Origin: Aureimonas ureilytica
GTDB taxonomy: Bacteria > Pseudomonadota > Alphaproteobacteria > Rhizobiales > Rhizobiaceae
Direction: 5' to 3'
Assembly: GCF_001475935.1 (NCBI RefSeq)
Contig: NZ_LDQA01000024.1
Location: forward strand, 1 to 64,000
DNA: 64,000 bases
Shown one piece after another: positions 35,844 to 45,884 of the stretch. The first letter of the stretch is position 1. Every line of letters begins with the position of its first letter. The notes below the pieces were generated by a model. The model saw nothing but the letters and a program-made list of their open reading frames with translations, was not told where the DNA came from and ran no database searches. A program made the position numbers and the translations under genes.

Positions 35844-37859
35844 ATGCCGAACGAGGGCGAACCTCGAACGGCTCGGGCTTTGGACGCCAAGTCCGTCGGA
35901 CCAAGTGGAAGCCAAATGATGGTGTTGAAATCCTTCGGGGATTGGTTGACCCTTCGATCCGTGGACCCGGCTCTCGCTTCGGCCCAGCTGAAGGAGCTTC
36001 GGCGGCAAATTCCGCTTCTCTACGCTCTGCTCACCGTGAATGCGCTGATCGTTTCCTACACGCATTACGCTATTGCGCCTGTCTGGATGACCGTCTGGGT
36101 GCCGATGGCGCTGGTTTTCGTCTGCATGGTGCGGCTGGCGAGCTGGGTGCGTCCGCATCGACAGGTCATCGATGGGGCCGAAGCGATCCGCGCCCTGCGC
36201 CGAACGACGATTTTGGCGTGCCTTCTGGCGATGACCTATATCGCATGGTCGCTGGAACTGGGGCGCTACGGAGATGTCCGGCAGGAGGCCCATGTCGCCA
36301 TCTTCATCGCCATCACGGTGATCGGCTGCATCTTCTGTTTGATGCATCTTCCGCAGGCGGCCTTGGGCGTCACGGCCATCGTCACGCTGCCTTATCTCAT
36401 CTTCTACTCATCGGGGAACGATGCGGTTTATACCGCGATCGGCATCAACATCTTTCTCGTCACGGTGGTGCTGATCCGGGTTCTATTGAACAGTTTCGAC
36501 GGGTTCCGAAAGCTGATCCGAACCCAGGCGGAAACCGAGCGGCTGAACGGCGAAATCACCAAGCTGGCTCATACCGACATGCTGACCGGCCTGCCAAACC
36601 GGCGGCTGTTCTTCGCGGAAGCGGACGCGCGTATCGCGCGCTGCCGAAATTCGGACCAGGATCTGGCCGTCGGCGTGATCGATCTCGATCGCTTCAAGGC
36701 GGCGAACGACACGTTCGGCCATCTTCTGGGAGACCAGATCCTGGAGGCGGTCGGCCAGCGCCTGCAAAGCGTGTTCGAAACGCATGGGATGGTGGCGCGT
36801 CTGGGCGGGGACGAGTTCGCCTTCGTGGTCGAGGGAAGCCCCGAGCACGCGCTTTTCGTCGCCACCCGCGCCTGCGAAAGCCTGTCTCAGCCGTTTCATC
36901 TGGGCGACATCATCGTTTCCATCGGCGCGTCCTGCGGGCTGGCCATGATGCGCGATGTGGAGGGCAGTTCTCGCGCCCTCTATGATGGCGCCGACTATGC
37001 GCTCTACACCGCCAAGAACCAGCGGCGTGGCTTCGCCATTCTGTATTCGCCCGAGCATGAGCGGCGCATCCGCTCGGAGCGCGCGGTGGAAGCAGCCCTT
37101 CAACTGGCCGATCTCGAAGCGGAGATGGAGGTTCATCTCCAGCCCATCGCCTGCATCGCCACCGAATCCCTCAAAGCCGTGGAGGCGCTGGCGCGCTGGA
37201 CCAGCCCGCATCTGGGGCGGGTCGGACCCGATGTCTTCATTCCATCGGCCGAGCGGGCCGGCATGATCCATCGCCTGACGCTGACGCTTCTGGGCAAAGC
37301 CCTCGCCTGCCTTGATCAGCTTCCCCCCGACATCAGGCTGTCCTTCAACCTGTCGGCGCATGACATCACCAATCGCGAAACGGTGCTGAGCATCATGTCG
37401 CTCGTGCGGCGCTCCAAGATCGTGCCCTCGCGCCTGATCGTCGAGCTGACCGAAACGGCGGTGCTGCGCGATTTCGAGGCGGCTGAGGCCTCGGTGCGAT
37501 TGCTGCATTCCCTGGGAATTCAGATCGCGCTCGACGATTTCGGCACGGGCCAGTCGAGCCTGAGCTATCTCCGCCAATTACCGATCGACAAGGTGAAGAT
37601 CGATCGCAGCTTCATGGCGGGCGCCAAGGACGGAAAGGGACGGGAAATCCTGTCCGCCATCATCGCCTTCTGCGAATCGATGCGGATGCAGTGCGTGGCG
37701 GAGGGCGTCGAGACCGTTACGCAACTGCGTTTCCTGAAGGCGGTCGGCTGCAACGACTTCCAGGGCTATCTCTTGGCCAAACCCATGCCGCTCGGCGATT
37801 TGCTGGTCTGGATCGAAGACCACAACCAATCGTCCCGCCGGCTGATCCATGGTGGATGA
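35844..37859 (+). CDS. Membrane GGDEF-EAL c-di-GMP turnover protein
   Basis: A 671-residue protein with about six membrane helices (55-220), a GGDEF diguanylate cyclase domain (240-405) and an EAL phosphodiesterase domain (415-665). The active motifs are intact: LGGDEF (321-325), EAL (447-449), DDFGTG and EGVET. Either activity is therefore possible. The RxxD inhibitory site before GGDEF is absent (ETHG instead), so product inhibition of the cyclase is not expected. An ATG at 35916 (MMVLKSFGDWLTLRS) is an alternative start. It has no partner gene nearby. Confidence 0.92.
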   Translation: MPNEGEPRTARALDAKSVGPSGSQMMVLKSFGDWLTLRSVDPALASAQLKELRRQIPLLYALLTVNALIVSYTHYAIAPVWMTVWVPMALVFVCMVRLASWVRPHRQVIDGAEAIRALRRTTILACLLAMTYIAWSLELGRYGDVRQEAHVAIFIAITVIGCIFCLMHLPQAALGVTAIVTLPYLIFYSSGNDAVYTAIGINIFLVTVVLIRVLLNSFDGFRKLIRTQAETERLNGEITKLAHTDMLTGLPNRRLFFAEADARIARCRNSDQDLAVGVIDLDRFKAANDTFGHLLGDQILEAVGQRLQSVFETHGMVARLGGDEFAFVVEGSPEHALFVATRACESLSQPFHLGDIIVSIGASCGLAMMRDVEGSSRALYDGADYALYTAKNQRRGFAILYSPEHERRIRSERAVEAALQLADLEAEMEVHLQPIACIATESLKAVEALARWTSPHLGRVGPDVFIPSAERAGMIHRLTLTLLGKALACLDQLPPDIRLSFNLSAHDITNRETVLSIMSLVRRSKIVPSRLIVELTETAVLRDFEAAEASVRLLHSLGIQIALDDFGTGQSSLSYLRQLPIDKVKIDRSFMAGAKDGKGREILSAIIAFCESMRMQCVAEGVETVTQLRFLKAVGCNDFQGYLLAKPMPLGDLLVWIEDHNQSSRRLIHGG

Positions 37860-37862
37860 AAG

Positions 37863-37878
37863 CCCGAGATCGCTCGGG
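37863..37878 (+). terminator. Short hairpin after the GGDEF-EAL gene
   Basis: CCCGAG / CTCGGG stem with loop ATCG, 3 nt past the stop codon, followed by a short TT. This would be a weak intrinsic terminator. Confidence 0.45.
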
Positions 37879-37915
37879 TTGGTCGCATTGCGGACCCCGA
37901 CAACCGCCGGGCAAA

Positions 37916-37932
37916 CTTGGAACGGTTCCAGA
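37916..37932. promoter_or_regulatory. Candidate Irr (ICE) iron-control box before efeU
   Basis: CTTGGAACGGTTCCAGA contains the perfect palindrome TGGAAC-G-GTTCCA. It matches the rhizobial Irr box TTTAGAANNNTTCTAAA at 10 of 14 fixed positions, including the GAA-N3-TTC core. It lies about 90 bp before efeU. Irr is the usual iron-status regulator in this bacterial order; binding here is inferred. Confidence 0.4.
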
Positions 37933-38020
37933 ACATAGTTATTGCTGACACTTTCGTGAAGGATTAAGGAGGTCGGGCGGGCTCAGCCCGCGATGTCCTC
38001 CAATTCACCGGGTTCCAGCC

Positions 38021-38875
38021 ATGCTCGTCCCGTTTCTCATCATGCTCCGCGAGGGGCTTGAAGCTGCTCTGATCGTCGGAATCGTAGCCGGCTATCTATC
38101 TCGAAGCGGTCGCGGCGACTGGATGCCGGCCGTGTGGATCGGAATTTTTCTGGCCGTCGCGCTGGCGCTCTTCACGGGCGCAGGGCTGCAGTTGGCGAGC
38201 GCGGAATTCCCGCAACGCACGCAGGAATTGTTCGAGTCCGGCGTCGGCTTCGTCGCCGTCATTATCCTGACATCCATGGTACTCTGGATGCGCCGCGCGG
38301 CGCGCTCGCTGAAAGTCGAGCTGCAAGGCTCGATCGACGCGGCCCTGTCGGGTTCGCGCGGCAAGGGTCTGGCGCTGGTCGGGCTCGTCTTCTTCGCCGT
38401 GGCGCGCGAAGGCTTGGAGTCGGTGTTCTTCCTCCTGGCGATTTTCCAGCAGAGCCCCGGCGCGTCGGGCCCGCTCGGCGCCTTGCTGGGGCTCTTCGTC
38501 TCGGCGCTCTTGGGATACGGCATTTATATCGGCGGCGTCCGACTGGATCTCGGGCGCTTCTTCCGCTGGACGGGCGTTTTCATTCTCTTCGTCGCGGCCG
38601 GGCTTCTCGCGGGTGCCTTGCGCCATCTTCATGAAGCCGGGCTCTGGAACCACCTTCAAACCGTCGCCTTCGATCTCAGCCCGGTTTTGCCGACCGATGG
38701 GTTGGTGGGAAGCGTCTTGTCCGGTCTGTTCGGCTATATGGCGGACCCGACGATCGGTGAGCTTCTGGCCTATGTCGCCTATCTCGTGGTGACCCTGCCG
38801 CTGTTCCTGAAGCCGGCGACGCCCCGGCCCGCCGCCGGGCCGTCGATGCTTCGCCGCGCGGGAAACGTGCGATGA
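38021..38875 (+). CDS. efeU: EfeU, FTR1-family ferrous iron permease
   Basis: A 284-residue seven-helix permease of the FTR1/OFeT family. The two iron-binding REGLE motifs are intact at 10-14 (REGLEAALIV) and 129-133 (REGLESVFFL). It carries Fe(II)/Fe(III) across the inner membrane, served by EfeO and EfeB, often under mildly acidic or low-iron conditions. Its stop overlaps the efeO start by 4 nt, and efeO, efeB and an EfeM-like gene follow in one operon. Confidence 0.95.
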   Translation: MLVPFLIMLREGLEAALIVGIVAGYLSRSGRGDWMPAVWIGIFLAVALALFTGAGLQLASAEFPQRTQELFESGVGFVAVIILTSMVLWMRRAARSLKVELQGSIDAALSGSRGKGLALVGLVFFAVAREGLESVFFLLAIFQQSPGASGPLGALLGLFVSALLGYGIYIGGVRLDLGRFFRWTGVFILFVAAGLLAGALRHLHEAGLWNHLQTVAFDLSPVLPTDGLVGSVLSGLFGYMADPTIGELLAYVAYLVVTLPLFLKPATPRPAAGPSMLRRAGNVR

Positions 38876-40071
38876 GCGCGCCATCCCCTCGGTCCGCCGG
38901 TTCGAACCGCATTCTCAAGTGGGGCGCGGCGGGGTCCGGGCTCCTGATGCTGGCGGGGCTGGGAGCCTTTGCCTATGCCTCGAATGTCGCGGCGGGCCGC
39001 GCGTCGGGCGGCGGGGCGATCACCGTCACCTTACGCGACAACCGATGCGAGCCCGGCGAGTTGCGCGTTCCCGAAGGCCGGTCAACCTTTCGCATCGTGA
39101 ACCAGACGGATCGCGCCGTGGAATGGGAAATTCTCGATGGCGTGATGGTGCTGGAAGAGCGCGAGAATATCGCGCCCGGCCTGTCGCAGACGCTCGGTGC
39201 GAAGCTTCGCCCCGGCGAATATGAGATCACCTGCGGCCTCCTCTCCAACCCACGCGGCAAGCTGATCGTCGCGCCCTCGCAGGCGGGTCAGGATGGTGAA
39301 GCCGAGCGTCCGGCGCTGACCGCCTTTATCGGTCCGCTTGCGGAATATCAGGTCTATCTGGCGCTCCAGTCCAACAAGCTGGTGCGCGAAGTCGGCGCAC
39401 TGAACGACGCCATCCAGGCCGGCGATCTCGAAAAGGCGCGCGCGCTCTATGCGCCTGCGCGTGCCCCCTACGACACGCTCACCCCGGTCATGCCTCATCT
39501 GTCCGATCTCGCCAACGCGATCGATCCGCTGCCGGCCTATCTCGCCGGGCGTGAGAAGGACCCGGGCTTCACCGGGTTTCACAAGCTGGAGCATGGGCTC
39601 TTCGCCGCCCAGAGTCTGGATGGTCTCGCGCCGGTCTCGGTGAAGCTGCTGGCCGATGTCGAGGCGCTGCGCGGCCGGCTGCGCGCTTTGCGGCTTAAGC
39701 CGGAGGATATGGGCGATGGGGCCGCGCGCGCCCTGCGTGTGATGGCCGATGCCCTGTCCTCGGGCGGGACCGAGCTTTATGCCGGAACGGATCTGGCCGA
39801 CATCGAAGCGCGGCTGGCGGGCGTCGCGAAGATCATCGCGCTTCTAAAGCCGGTCGCCGGCGAGGCCGCGCCCGCGCCCCTTGCCGCTGTGGAGGCCAAG
39901 CTTGCCGCTGTGGAGGGTCAGCTTTCGGCGCTGCGAAAGCCGGGCGGCGATCCCGCTTTCGACGCTCTGTCGCAGACGCAGAAGATCGCCCTGTCGGACG
40001 GGGTCAACGCCCTCGAACAAGCGATGGAAACGCTCAACGAAAAGGTTGGGTTTGGTCAGGATAACGTATGA
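38872..40071 (+). CDS. efeO: EfeO, cupredoxin-M75 iron-binding protein
   Basis: A 399-residue exported protein. A membrane-anchor or signal segment (about 18-42) is followed by a cupredoxin domain (about 48-135, with Cys59 and Cys121 as possible metal ligands) and a peptidase M75 (imelysin) domain (about 148-395). The M75 domain carries the iron-binding HxxE motif at His237-Glu240 (HKLEHGLF). EfeO is thought to bind and hand iron to EfeU. Overlapping 4-nt junctions on both sides show tight coupling with efeU and efeB. Confidence 0.94.
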   Translation: MSAPSPRSAGSNRILKWGAAGSGLLMLAGLGAFAYASNVAAGRASGGGAITVTLRDNRCEPGELRVPEGRSTFRIVNQTDRAVEWEILDGVMVLEERENIAPGLSQTLGAKLRPGEYEITCGLLSNPRGKLIVAPSQAGQDGEAERPALTAFIGPLAEYQVYLALQSNKLVREVGALNDAIQAGDLEKARALYAPARAPYDTLTPVMPHLSDLANAIDPLPAYLAGREKDPGFTGFHKLEHGLFAAQSLDGLAPVSVKLLADVEALRGRLRALRLKPEDMGDGAARALRVMADALSSGGTELYAGTDLADIEARLAGVAKIIALLKPVAGEAAPAPLAAVEAKLAAVEGQLSALRKPGGDPAFDALSQTQKIALSDGVNALEQAMETLNEKVGFGQDNV

Positions 40072-41387
40072 TGGATCGGGAAAAGCCAGTCGAGAACGGG
40101 TTCGTCACCAACCGGCGTCGGCTTCTGGCCGGGCTGGCGGGAGGCGCGGCCGCTGCCGCCACGTTCCACCCCGCCCATGCCGCGAGCCAGAGCCGCGACA
40201 CGCAGGACAATCAGGTCGCGGAAGCGCCGCAGAGCGACACAGCGCGCGAAGCGCAGCCCTTTCACGGTCGACATCAGAGCGGCATCGTCACGCCTCGGCC
40301 GGCGGCCGGCATGGTCGTGTCCTTCGACACGGTGGCGCAGAGCCCGGAGGATGTCGAGCGTCTCCTGCGCGGCCTGACGGAGCGGTTTCGCTTTCTGATG
40401 GCGGGCGGCCCGGTGCCCGAACTCGACCCCAGGCTGCCCCCGGCCGATTCCGGCATTCTGGGCCCGGTCGTGCCACCCGACAATCTCACCATGACCCTGT
40501 CGCTCGGCTCGTCCTTCTTCGATGACCGGCCCTGGCTGACGCCGGCCAAGCCCCGCCGTCTCCAGCGCATGACGCAGTTCAAGAACGACGCGCTGGTGGC
40601 CGATCTCTGCCATGGCGACCTCACCGTGCAGATTTGCGCCAACACGCCGGACGCCACGATCCACGCCCTGCGCGATCTCATCAAGACCCTCCCCGACCTG
40701 CTTCTGGTGCGCTGGAAGCAGGAGGGCACCGTGCCGATCCTGCCGCCGAGCCCCAAGGGCGTGCATGAAAGCGCGCGAAACTTTCTCGGCTTTCGCGACG
40801 GCTCGGCCAATCCGAACTCGCAGGATGGCGACGTGATGAACCGCGTCGTCTGGGTGGGCGAGGACGATGACGAGCCTGAATGGGCGCACGATGGCACCTA
40901 TCAGGCGGTGCGCATCATCCGCAATTTCGTGGAGCGCTGGGACCGCACGCCGCTGGGCGAGCAGGAGGCGATCTTCGGCCGGCACAAGGCCAGCGGCGCG
41001 CCGCTGAGTGGGGGTACGAGCGAGCACGACGTGCCCGACTATGCCAAGGACCCGAAGGGCGAGCTCACCCCGCTCGACGCCCATATCCGCCTCGCCAATC
41101 CGCGCACGCCGCAGACGCAGAAGAGCCTGATGCTGCGCCGGCCCTTCAACTATTCGAACGGCGTGACGAAGAACGGGCAGCTCGACCAGGGGCTTCTGTT
41201 CATCGCCTATCAGGCCGATCTCGAACGCAGCTTCATCACCGTTCAGTCTCGCCTCGATGGCGAACCCTTGGAAGAATACATCAAGCCGATCGGCGGCGGA
41301 TATTTCTTCACTCTGCCCGGCGTGCGGGACGAAGCGGACTTCTTGGGCCGCTCGCTGCTCCAGGCGGCGACCCAGCTCAAATCCTAA
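40068..41387 (+). CDS. efeB: EfeB, Tat-exported DyP-type haem peroxidase
   Basis: A 439-residue dye-decolourising peroxidase of the EfeB/deferrochelatase group. A twin-arginine signal is visible (NRRRLLAG, Arg16-18, hydrophobic stretch to about 38), so it is exported folded with haem. The DyP motif GFRDG is at 241-245 (distal Asp244) and the likely proximal haem ligand is His339 (HIRLANPR). In the Efe system it oxidises Fe(II) or extracts iron from haem in the periplasm. The ATG overlaps the efeO stop by 4 nt. Confidence 0.95.
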   Translation: MMDREKPVENGFVTNRRRLLAGLAGGAAAAATFHPAHAASQSRDTQDNQVAEAPQSDTAREAQPFHGRHQSGIVTPRPAAGMVVSFDTVAQSPEDVERLLRGLTERFRFLMAGGPVPELDPRLPPADSGILGPVVPPDNLTMTLSLGSSFFDDRPWLTPAKPRRLQRMTQFKNDALVADLCHGDLTVQICANTPDATIHALRDLIKTLPDLLLVRWKQEGTVPILPPSPKGVHESARNFLGFRDGSANPNSQDGDVMNRVVWVGEDDDEPEWAHDGTYQAVRIIRNFVERWDRTPLGEQEAIFGRHKASGAPLSGGTSEHDVPDYAKDPKGELTPLDAHIRLANPRTPQTQKSLMLRRPFNYSNGVTKNGQLDQGLLFIAYQADLERSFITVQSRLDGEPLEEYIKPIGGGYFFTLPGVRDEADFLGRSLLQAATQLKS

Positions 41388-41404
41388 CGGAGACCTTGAA
41401 ACCG

Positions 41405-42220
41405 ATGACGTCTTTTCTCCTGCGCGGCGTGGCGCTGGCCGCTCTCCTTGCGACTCCCGCTCTTGCCAAAGTCTCGCCGCTCGACATCGTGCAGCCCGTC
41501 GCCGACTACAAGATCTACGTGTCGGAGAAGCTGGAGCAGCTGACCAAGGACACGAAGACCTTCACCGACGCGGTGAAGGCGGGCGATCTGGATAAGGCCA
41601 AGTCGCTCTTCGCGCCGACGCGCATGAGCTACGAAGCGGTGGAGCCGATCGCCGAGCTCTTCAGCGATCTCGACGCTTCGATCGATTCGCGCGCCGACGA
41701 CCACGAGAAGCGCGAGCAGGACCCCGGCTTCACCGGCTTCCACCGCATCGAATACGGCCTGTTCGAGAAGAACTCGACCGAGGGTCTCGCGCCCTTCGCG
41801 GACAAGCTGATGGCTGACGTCACCGAACTGGACAAGCGCATCGCGGGCCTCGCCCTGCCGCCCGAGAAGGTCGTCGGCGGTGCCGCCGCCCTGATGGAGG
41901 AAGTGGCGGCCACCAAGATTTCCGGCGAGGAAGACCGCTACAGCCACACCGACCTCTGGGACTTCAAAGCCAATTTCGACGGCTCGAAGAAGATTTACGA
42001 TCTGGTTCGCCCCTTGATCGCGAAGGATGATGCCGGTTTCGTCAAAAAGGTCGATGACAGTTTTGCCACGGTCGACACCACGCTCGCCAAATACCGCACG
42101 GCGAAGGGCTACGAGACCTATGACAAGCTGACGGACGGCGACCGCAAGATCCTCTCCGCCAATGTCAACGTCCTGGCCGAGGAACTCTCCACCCTGCGCG
42201 GCAAGCTCGGGCTGAACTGA
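41405..42220 (+). CDS. EfeM-like M75 (imelysin) iron-binding protein
   Basis: A 271-residue periplasmic protein: Sec signal peptide (1-21, ending ALA) followed directly by an M75 domain. The HxxE iron-site motif (FHRIEYGLF, His113-Glu116) is intact but there is no cupredoxin domain. This is the short, EfeM-type layout, so the operon has two M75 proteins, one with and one without cupredoxin. It starts 17 bp after efeB and is the last gene before a strong terminator. It probably shares iron capture or delivery with EfeO. Confidence 0.92.
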   Translation: MTSFLLRGVALAALLATPALAKVSPLDIVQPVADYKIYVSEKLEQLTKDTKTFTDAVKAGDLDKAKSLFAPTRMSYEAVEPIAELFSDLDASIDSRADDHEKREQDPGFTGFHRIEYGLFEKNSTEGLAPFADKLMADVTELDKRIAGLALPPEKVVGGAAALMEEVAATKISGEEDRYSHTDLWDFKANFDGSKKIYDLVRPLIAKDDAGFVKKVDDSFATVDTTLAKYRTAKGYETYDKLTDGDRKILSANVNVLAEELSTLRGKLGLN

Positions 42221-42271
42221 GTTCGGGTCCGATCGGATCGCCGGCGCATCTGATGCCGGCGATGCCTCTTG

Positions 42272-42310
42272 TGCAAAAGGCCTGCCGCAGGGAGCGACAG
42301 GCCTTTTGCA
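42272..42310. terminator. Bidirectional terminator after the efe operon
   Basis: Perfect 13-bp stem TGCAAAAGGCCTG / CAGGCCTTTTGCA with a 13-base loop. Runs of A and T within the stem let it work for the efe operon and for the convergent FAD-protein gene. A smaller hairpin (CGCCGGC / GCCGGCG) lies just before it at 42239-42261. Confidence 0.85.
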
Positions 42311-42343
42311 TCTCGAAGGATCCCTATGCGTTTTTCGCAGCGC

Positions 42344-43789
42344 TCACGCGCTCCGACGGTGAGACCCGGTTTCGACGTGGGAGCTGGCGGGTTCGCGGCG
42401 CGCCAGTCCATGCGCCAGCGTTTCGGAAAGATGTTCCGCATAAGCGGTTACCTGCGGAAGGCCCATCAATTCGCCGAATGTTCCGCGCGCCAGCGGGCCG
42501 GCGATGTAAAGGCCCTCCACCGGCTCGCCGTTCGAACCAAGGGCCGATCCATCCGATGCCGTCGCAAGCCCGAGGCCGACGCGGTCGAGGGCAATGAGGC
42601 CCGCCTCATGGAGCGAGCGCGCAGGCTCCGCTGCAATGACCGAGCGATGGGCCGGACCCGTCGTGTTGATGATCACGTCGAAGCGCTGGGTTTCGACCTC
42701 AACCGAGCGGCGGGGGCGCAGTCTCACGTCAAATCCGTCCGCCACCGCCTCTGCACCTCTGAGCGTCGCCGCGACCCGGCGAAGGCGGCCGCCCCGTTCC
42801 AAGCGCTCCAGCGTGGCCTCGACCTCGGGCGCGATGCGGAAGCGATGGACGTCCCAGATCGTCCGCAGATGGCGCACGATGCGAGCCCGCTCGGGCTCCG
42901 GCAGCCCTTGCCAAATCACTTGCCCCTGCGAGCGAACGGCGTCGAGAACCCCGTGCCACGACAGGCCCTCGCGCCCCGCCGCCTCGATCTCGCGCCGGAT
43001 GCGCCTGAGCAGCGACACGGCACTGGTTTCGGGATCAGTGGTGAAGTCGCCGCGCGCTTCGACCGGCGCGGGCGCGTGGCCGCGCGAGCGCAACCCGTTG
43101 CGCGACAGCGTGACGATCGATCCGCGATGGCCGAGCCGGTCGAGCGTCGCGACCATATCGGCCGAGGTCAGCCCATTGCCCACAATGAGCACGCGCGCCT
43201 TGTCGGGCACAGAGGCCAGCGCCGCGGGATCATAGGGATCGGCGAGGAAGCCTTTCGCGTGCGCCAGACGCGCCAAGGGCAACGGGACGGCCGGCAGGGG
43301 ATGGGTCGCCGCCAGCGCCACGATATCGGCCGTCAGCTCCACCGTGTCGCTCAGCTGGATGCGGAAGCGGCCCTTCGTTTCTCGCGTGATGCGCTCGGCC
43401 CTCGCGCGACAATGCTCGATCCGCCCTGCCCTCACGAGCGGCGTCAACGCTTCATGGACATAGCGGCCGAACAGGCCGCGCTGGGCATAGACATCGCTCG
43501 CCGCGCGCTCTCCGTTTTCCAGAAGGCGCGCGCCCTCCAGCCAGCGGGCGAACTGATCCGGCTCGGCCGTGTCGAGGCTCATGCGCCCGGCCGGCACGTT
43601 GATGCGGTGGCTGGGCTCCGCGCTGGAATAGGCAAGGCCGGCGCCGAGCCGTTCGCGCGGTTCCACGACGATGATGCGTGCGCCCGCGCTGTCCGGCCGG
43701 CGCGCCAGATGGTAAGCGAGCGCCGCGCCGGAAAATCCACCGCCGATGATCGCCACGACCGGCGGGTGCTCGGCTGGACGCCGTGTCAC
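42344..43789 (-). CDS. FAD/NAD(P)-binding protein (COG4529 type)
   Basis: A 481-residue flavoprotein. N-terminal dinucleotide motif [20 protein letters not shown] (about 10-29), then [26 protein letters not shown], which typifies the COG4529 group, a second nucleotide motif [17 protein letters not shown] and a C-terminal [22 protein letters not shown]. Its reaction is not known to me. It follows ssuD with a GTGA overlap (GTG start at 43789), so it is co-translated with the sulfonate monooxygenase and may supply or recycle flavin or act on a sulfonate-derived product. Confidence 0.85.
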   Translation of the reverse strand: MTRRPAEHPPVVAIIGGGFSGAALAYHLARRPDSAGARIIVVEPRERLGAGLAYSSAEPSHRINVPAGRMSLDTAEPDQFARWLEGARLLENGERAASDVYAQRGLFGRYVHEALTPLVRAGRIEHCRARAERITRETKGRFRIQLSDTVELTADIVALAATHPLPAVPLPLARLAHAKGFLADPYDPAALASVPDKARVLIVGNGLTSADMVATLDRLGHRGSIVTLSRNGLRSRGHAPAPVEARGDFTTDPETSAVSLLRRIRREIEAAGREGLSWHGVLDAVRSQGQVIWQGLPEPERARIVRHLRTIWDVHRFRIAPEVEATLERLERGGRLRRVAATLRGAEAVADGFDVRLRPRRSVEVETQRFDVIINTTGPAHRSVIAAEPARSLHEAGLIALDRVGLGLATASDGSALGSNGEPVEGLYIAGPLARGTFGELMGLPQVTAYAEHLSETLAHGLARREPASSHVETGSHRRSA

Positions 43790-44961
43790 GACTGGCTGGC
43801 GAGGCGCGCGACGGGGCGGCGGTCTCCCGCGATCGACTCGCCGAAAGGCCCCGTATTGATGTCGCTGCCCGCGCGTTTCACCGGGTGCGCCAGCGGCAGG
43901 TTCGGCAGGACGAGTTCGCCGAAGCGATAGGCTTCCTCCAGATGCGGATAGCCCGACAGAATGAACGTATCGATGCCGAGCCGGCGATACTCGTCGATGC
44001 GCTCGGCCACCGTCTCGGGATCGCCCACCAGCGCCGTGCCCGCGCCGCCGCGCACCAGCCCGACGCCGGCCCAGAGATTGGGGCTGACCTCCAGCTTGTC
44101 CCGCCGCCCGCCATGCAACTGACTCATGCGGGACTGGCCGACCGAATCCATGCGCGCGAAGACCTTCTGCGCCTCGGAGATCGTGTGGTCGTCGAGACGG
44201 CTGATCAGCTCGTCCGCGGCGGCCCAGGCCTTTTCGTTGGTTTCGCGCACGATCACATGAAGGCGGATGCCGAAGGAGACCTGACGCCCACGCGCCTGCG
44301 CCAGAGCGCGCACCGTGTCCAGCTTCTCGGCGACGAGCGCGGGCGGCTCGCCCCAGGTGAGATATTTGTCGATCTCGCCTGCCGCGACCTCGTTGGCCGC
44401 TTCCGACGAGCCACCGAAATAAAGCGGCGGATAGGGCGACTGAACGGGCGGGAAGAGAAGGCGGCCATCCTCGATGGTGAAGTGCTTGCCGCTGTGCTCC
44501 ACCGTCTCGCCCGACAGGACGCGCTTGTAAATCTGCAGGAACTCGCGCGTCACCTCGTAGCGCTCGGCATGGGACAGGAAGATCCCGTCGCCCTTGTTCT
44601 CTTGGGGATCGCCACCGGTCACCACGTTGATCAGCAGGCGACCGTTGGAGATGCGATCGAGCGTCGCGGTCATGCGCGCGGCGAGCGTCGGTGATTGCAG
44701 GCCAGGGCGCACCGCCACGAGAAAGCGGAGCTTCTCGGTGAGCGGAGCCAGCGCGGAGGCCACCACCCAACTATCCTCGCAGGAGCGCCCGGTCGGCAGG
44801 AGAACCCCGTAATAGCCGAGCTGGTCGGCGGCCTGCGCCACTTGGCGCAGATACGGCAGATCGACGGCGCGCCCGCCCTCGCTGGTGCCGAGATAGCGGC
44901 TGTCACCATGGGTCGGCAGGAACCAGAGGACGTTGATCTTGTCGGGCGTATCGAAGGACAT
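43786..44961 (-). CDS. ssuD: FMNH2-dependent alkanesulfonate monooxygenase
   Basis: A 391-residue luciferase-like monooxygenase. Long stretches match E. coli Ssu[67 protein letters not shown] and [20 protein letters not shown]. The enzyme splits C1+ alkanesulfonates to aldehyde and sulfite using FMNH2, for use as a sulfur source. A flavin reductase gene lies 195 bp upstream on the same strand. No ssuABC transporter is present in the window. The C-terminus is longer by about ten residues than in E. coli. Confidence 0.95.
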   Translation of the reverse strand: MSFDTPDKINVLWFLPTHGDSRYLGTSEGGRAVDLPYLRQVAQAADQLGYYGVLLPTGRSCEDSWVVASALAPLTEKLRFLVAVRPGLQSPTLAARMTATLDRISNGRLLINVVTGGDPQENKGDGIFLSHAERYEVTREFLQIYKRVLSGETVEHSGKHFTIEDGRLLFPPVQSPYPPLYFGGSSEAANEVAAGEIDKYLTWGEPPALVAEKLDTVRALAQARGRQVSFGIRLHVIVRETNEKAWAAADELISRLDDHTISEAQKVFARMDSVGQSRMSQLHGGRRDKLEVSPNLWAGVGLVRGGAGTALVGDPETVAERIDEYRRLGIDTFILSGYPHLEEAYRFGELVLPNLPLAHPVKRAGSDINTGPFGESIAGDRRPVARLASQS

Positions 44962-45061
44962 GAAGGGGGTCCTGAAAGGAAGCGGGGACTGCGGGCGCGA
45001 AAGGGCTGGCGGTCGATATCAGGCACTTGCCGGGAGCAGCACTCACCCGTCTCCGTCGCAT
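44903..45061 (-). other. Possible upstream ORF before ssuD
   Basis: An ATG at 45061 opens a 52-codon frame beginning [16 protein letters not shown], which runs into the ssuD coding region in another frame and ends at 44903. It has an Arg cluster and a single Cys at position 13. The 195-bp gap between flavin reductase and ssuD is otherwise empty. A short Cys-containing leader would suit sulfur-responsive control, but no ribosome site is obvious. Confidence 0.25.
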
Positions 45062-45156
45062 AGCGTCGAAGGCCCCAGTGAGCGATAGGCAGGTTTGGAG
45101 CGCCGACACGAGGGTCCCTCGCGGGAGATGAGGGTCGAGCGAGTGCTCAGGCCCTG

Positions 45157-45702
45157 CTAATCGCCATGATGCACGCGGCCATAGCGGCCATGGCTATAGA
45201 CCAGCGGCTGGCCGCCGGACACGATGACGCTGCGCACCGCGCCGAGAATCAGCGCGTGGCTATGGCGCTCGATGATCTCGTCCACCTCGCAATCCACCGA
45301 CGCCAGCGCGCCCGCCAAGACGCCCGCGCCGGTTTCCAGTGTGGACCATTGCGCTCCGAGATAGCGATCGGCCCCCTTTACGCCGCCGCGCCCGGCAAAG
45401 CGATCGGCGATTTCCTGCTGATCGTCGGCCAGAATGTTGACGCAGAAATGGCCGAAGCGGCGGATCACCGGCCAGGTCGAGGAGGAGAGGTTGATCGAGA
45501 CGACCATGGTCTCGGGCTCGACCGAAAGCGAATGGGCGCTGGTGACGGTCGCGCCCGTGCGCTCGTCCCCGGTGCCAGCCGTCACCACGGACACGGCGCC
45601 AGCCAGATGGCGCATGGCGTCTTTCAGCTGCGGTCCGTTGGCCGGCAGCGAGGCGAGCGGAGCCGGCACATGAAGGCGGGTCGGCAGGGAGGTCAGAGAC
45701 AT
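45157..45702 (-). CDS. Flavin reductase family protein
   Basis: A 181-residue NAD(P)H:flavin reductase of the HpaC/FlaRed fold. The FMN-binding stretch is MRHLAGAVSVVTAGTGDERTGATVTSAHSLSVEPETMVVSINLSSSTWP, and the family end HALILGAVRSVIVSGGQPLVYSHGRYG is visible. It would supply FMNH2 to the SsuD monooxygenase downstream, replacing SsuE, which is of a different family. The ATG at 45702 has AGGA upstream; an earlier ATG at 45726 lacks a ribosome site. The upstream region (45765-45800) is AT-rich and likely the promoter of the sulfonate operon. Confidence 0.88.
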   Translation of the reverse strand: MSLTSLPTRLHVPAPLASLPANGPQLKDAMRHLAGAVSVVTAGTGDERTGATVTSAHSLSVEPETMVVSINLSSSTWPVIRRFGHFCVNILADDQQEIADRFAGRGGVKGADRYLGAQWSTLETGAGVLAGALASVDCEVDEIIERHSHALILGAVRSVIVSGGQPLVYSHGRYGRVHHGD

Positions 45703-45884
45703 GGCGGCATCCTGATTGTGAACCATGCGGATGACGACAGATTAGACCGAGCCGGCTGACCTGTGGGACAAATAATATACCAAAGTAATGGATTATATGG
45801 AACGATCCCATCGTCTGAGCGGCGCTCCGTAGCATCCTGACGCTGACGGGCCGCCCTGGCTCGGCCCCTCTTCATGGTGAGCGC

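Noticed and set aside
44962-45156. Sulfur-related riboswitch (SAM type) before ssuD
   Set aside because: I could not draw the conserved pairing or core of any known SAM riboswitch class; only the weak leader-frame idea was kept.
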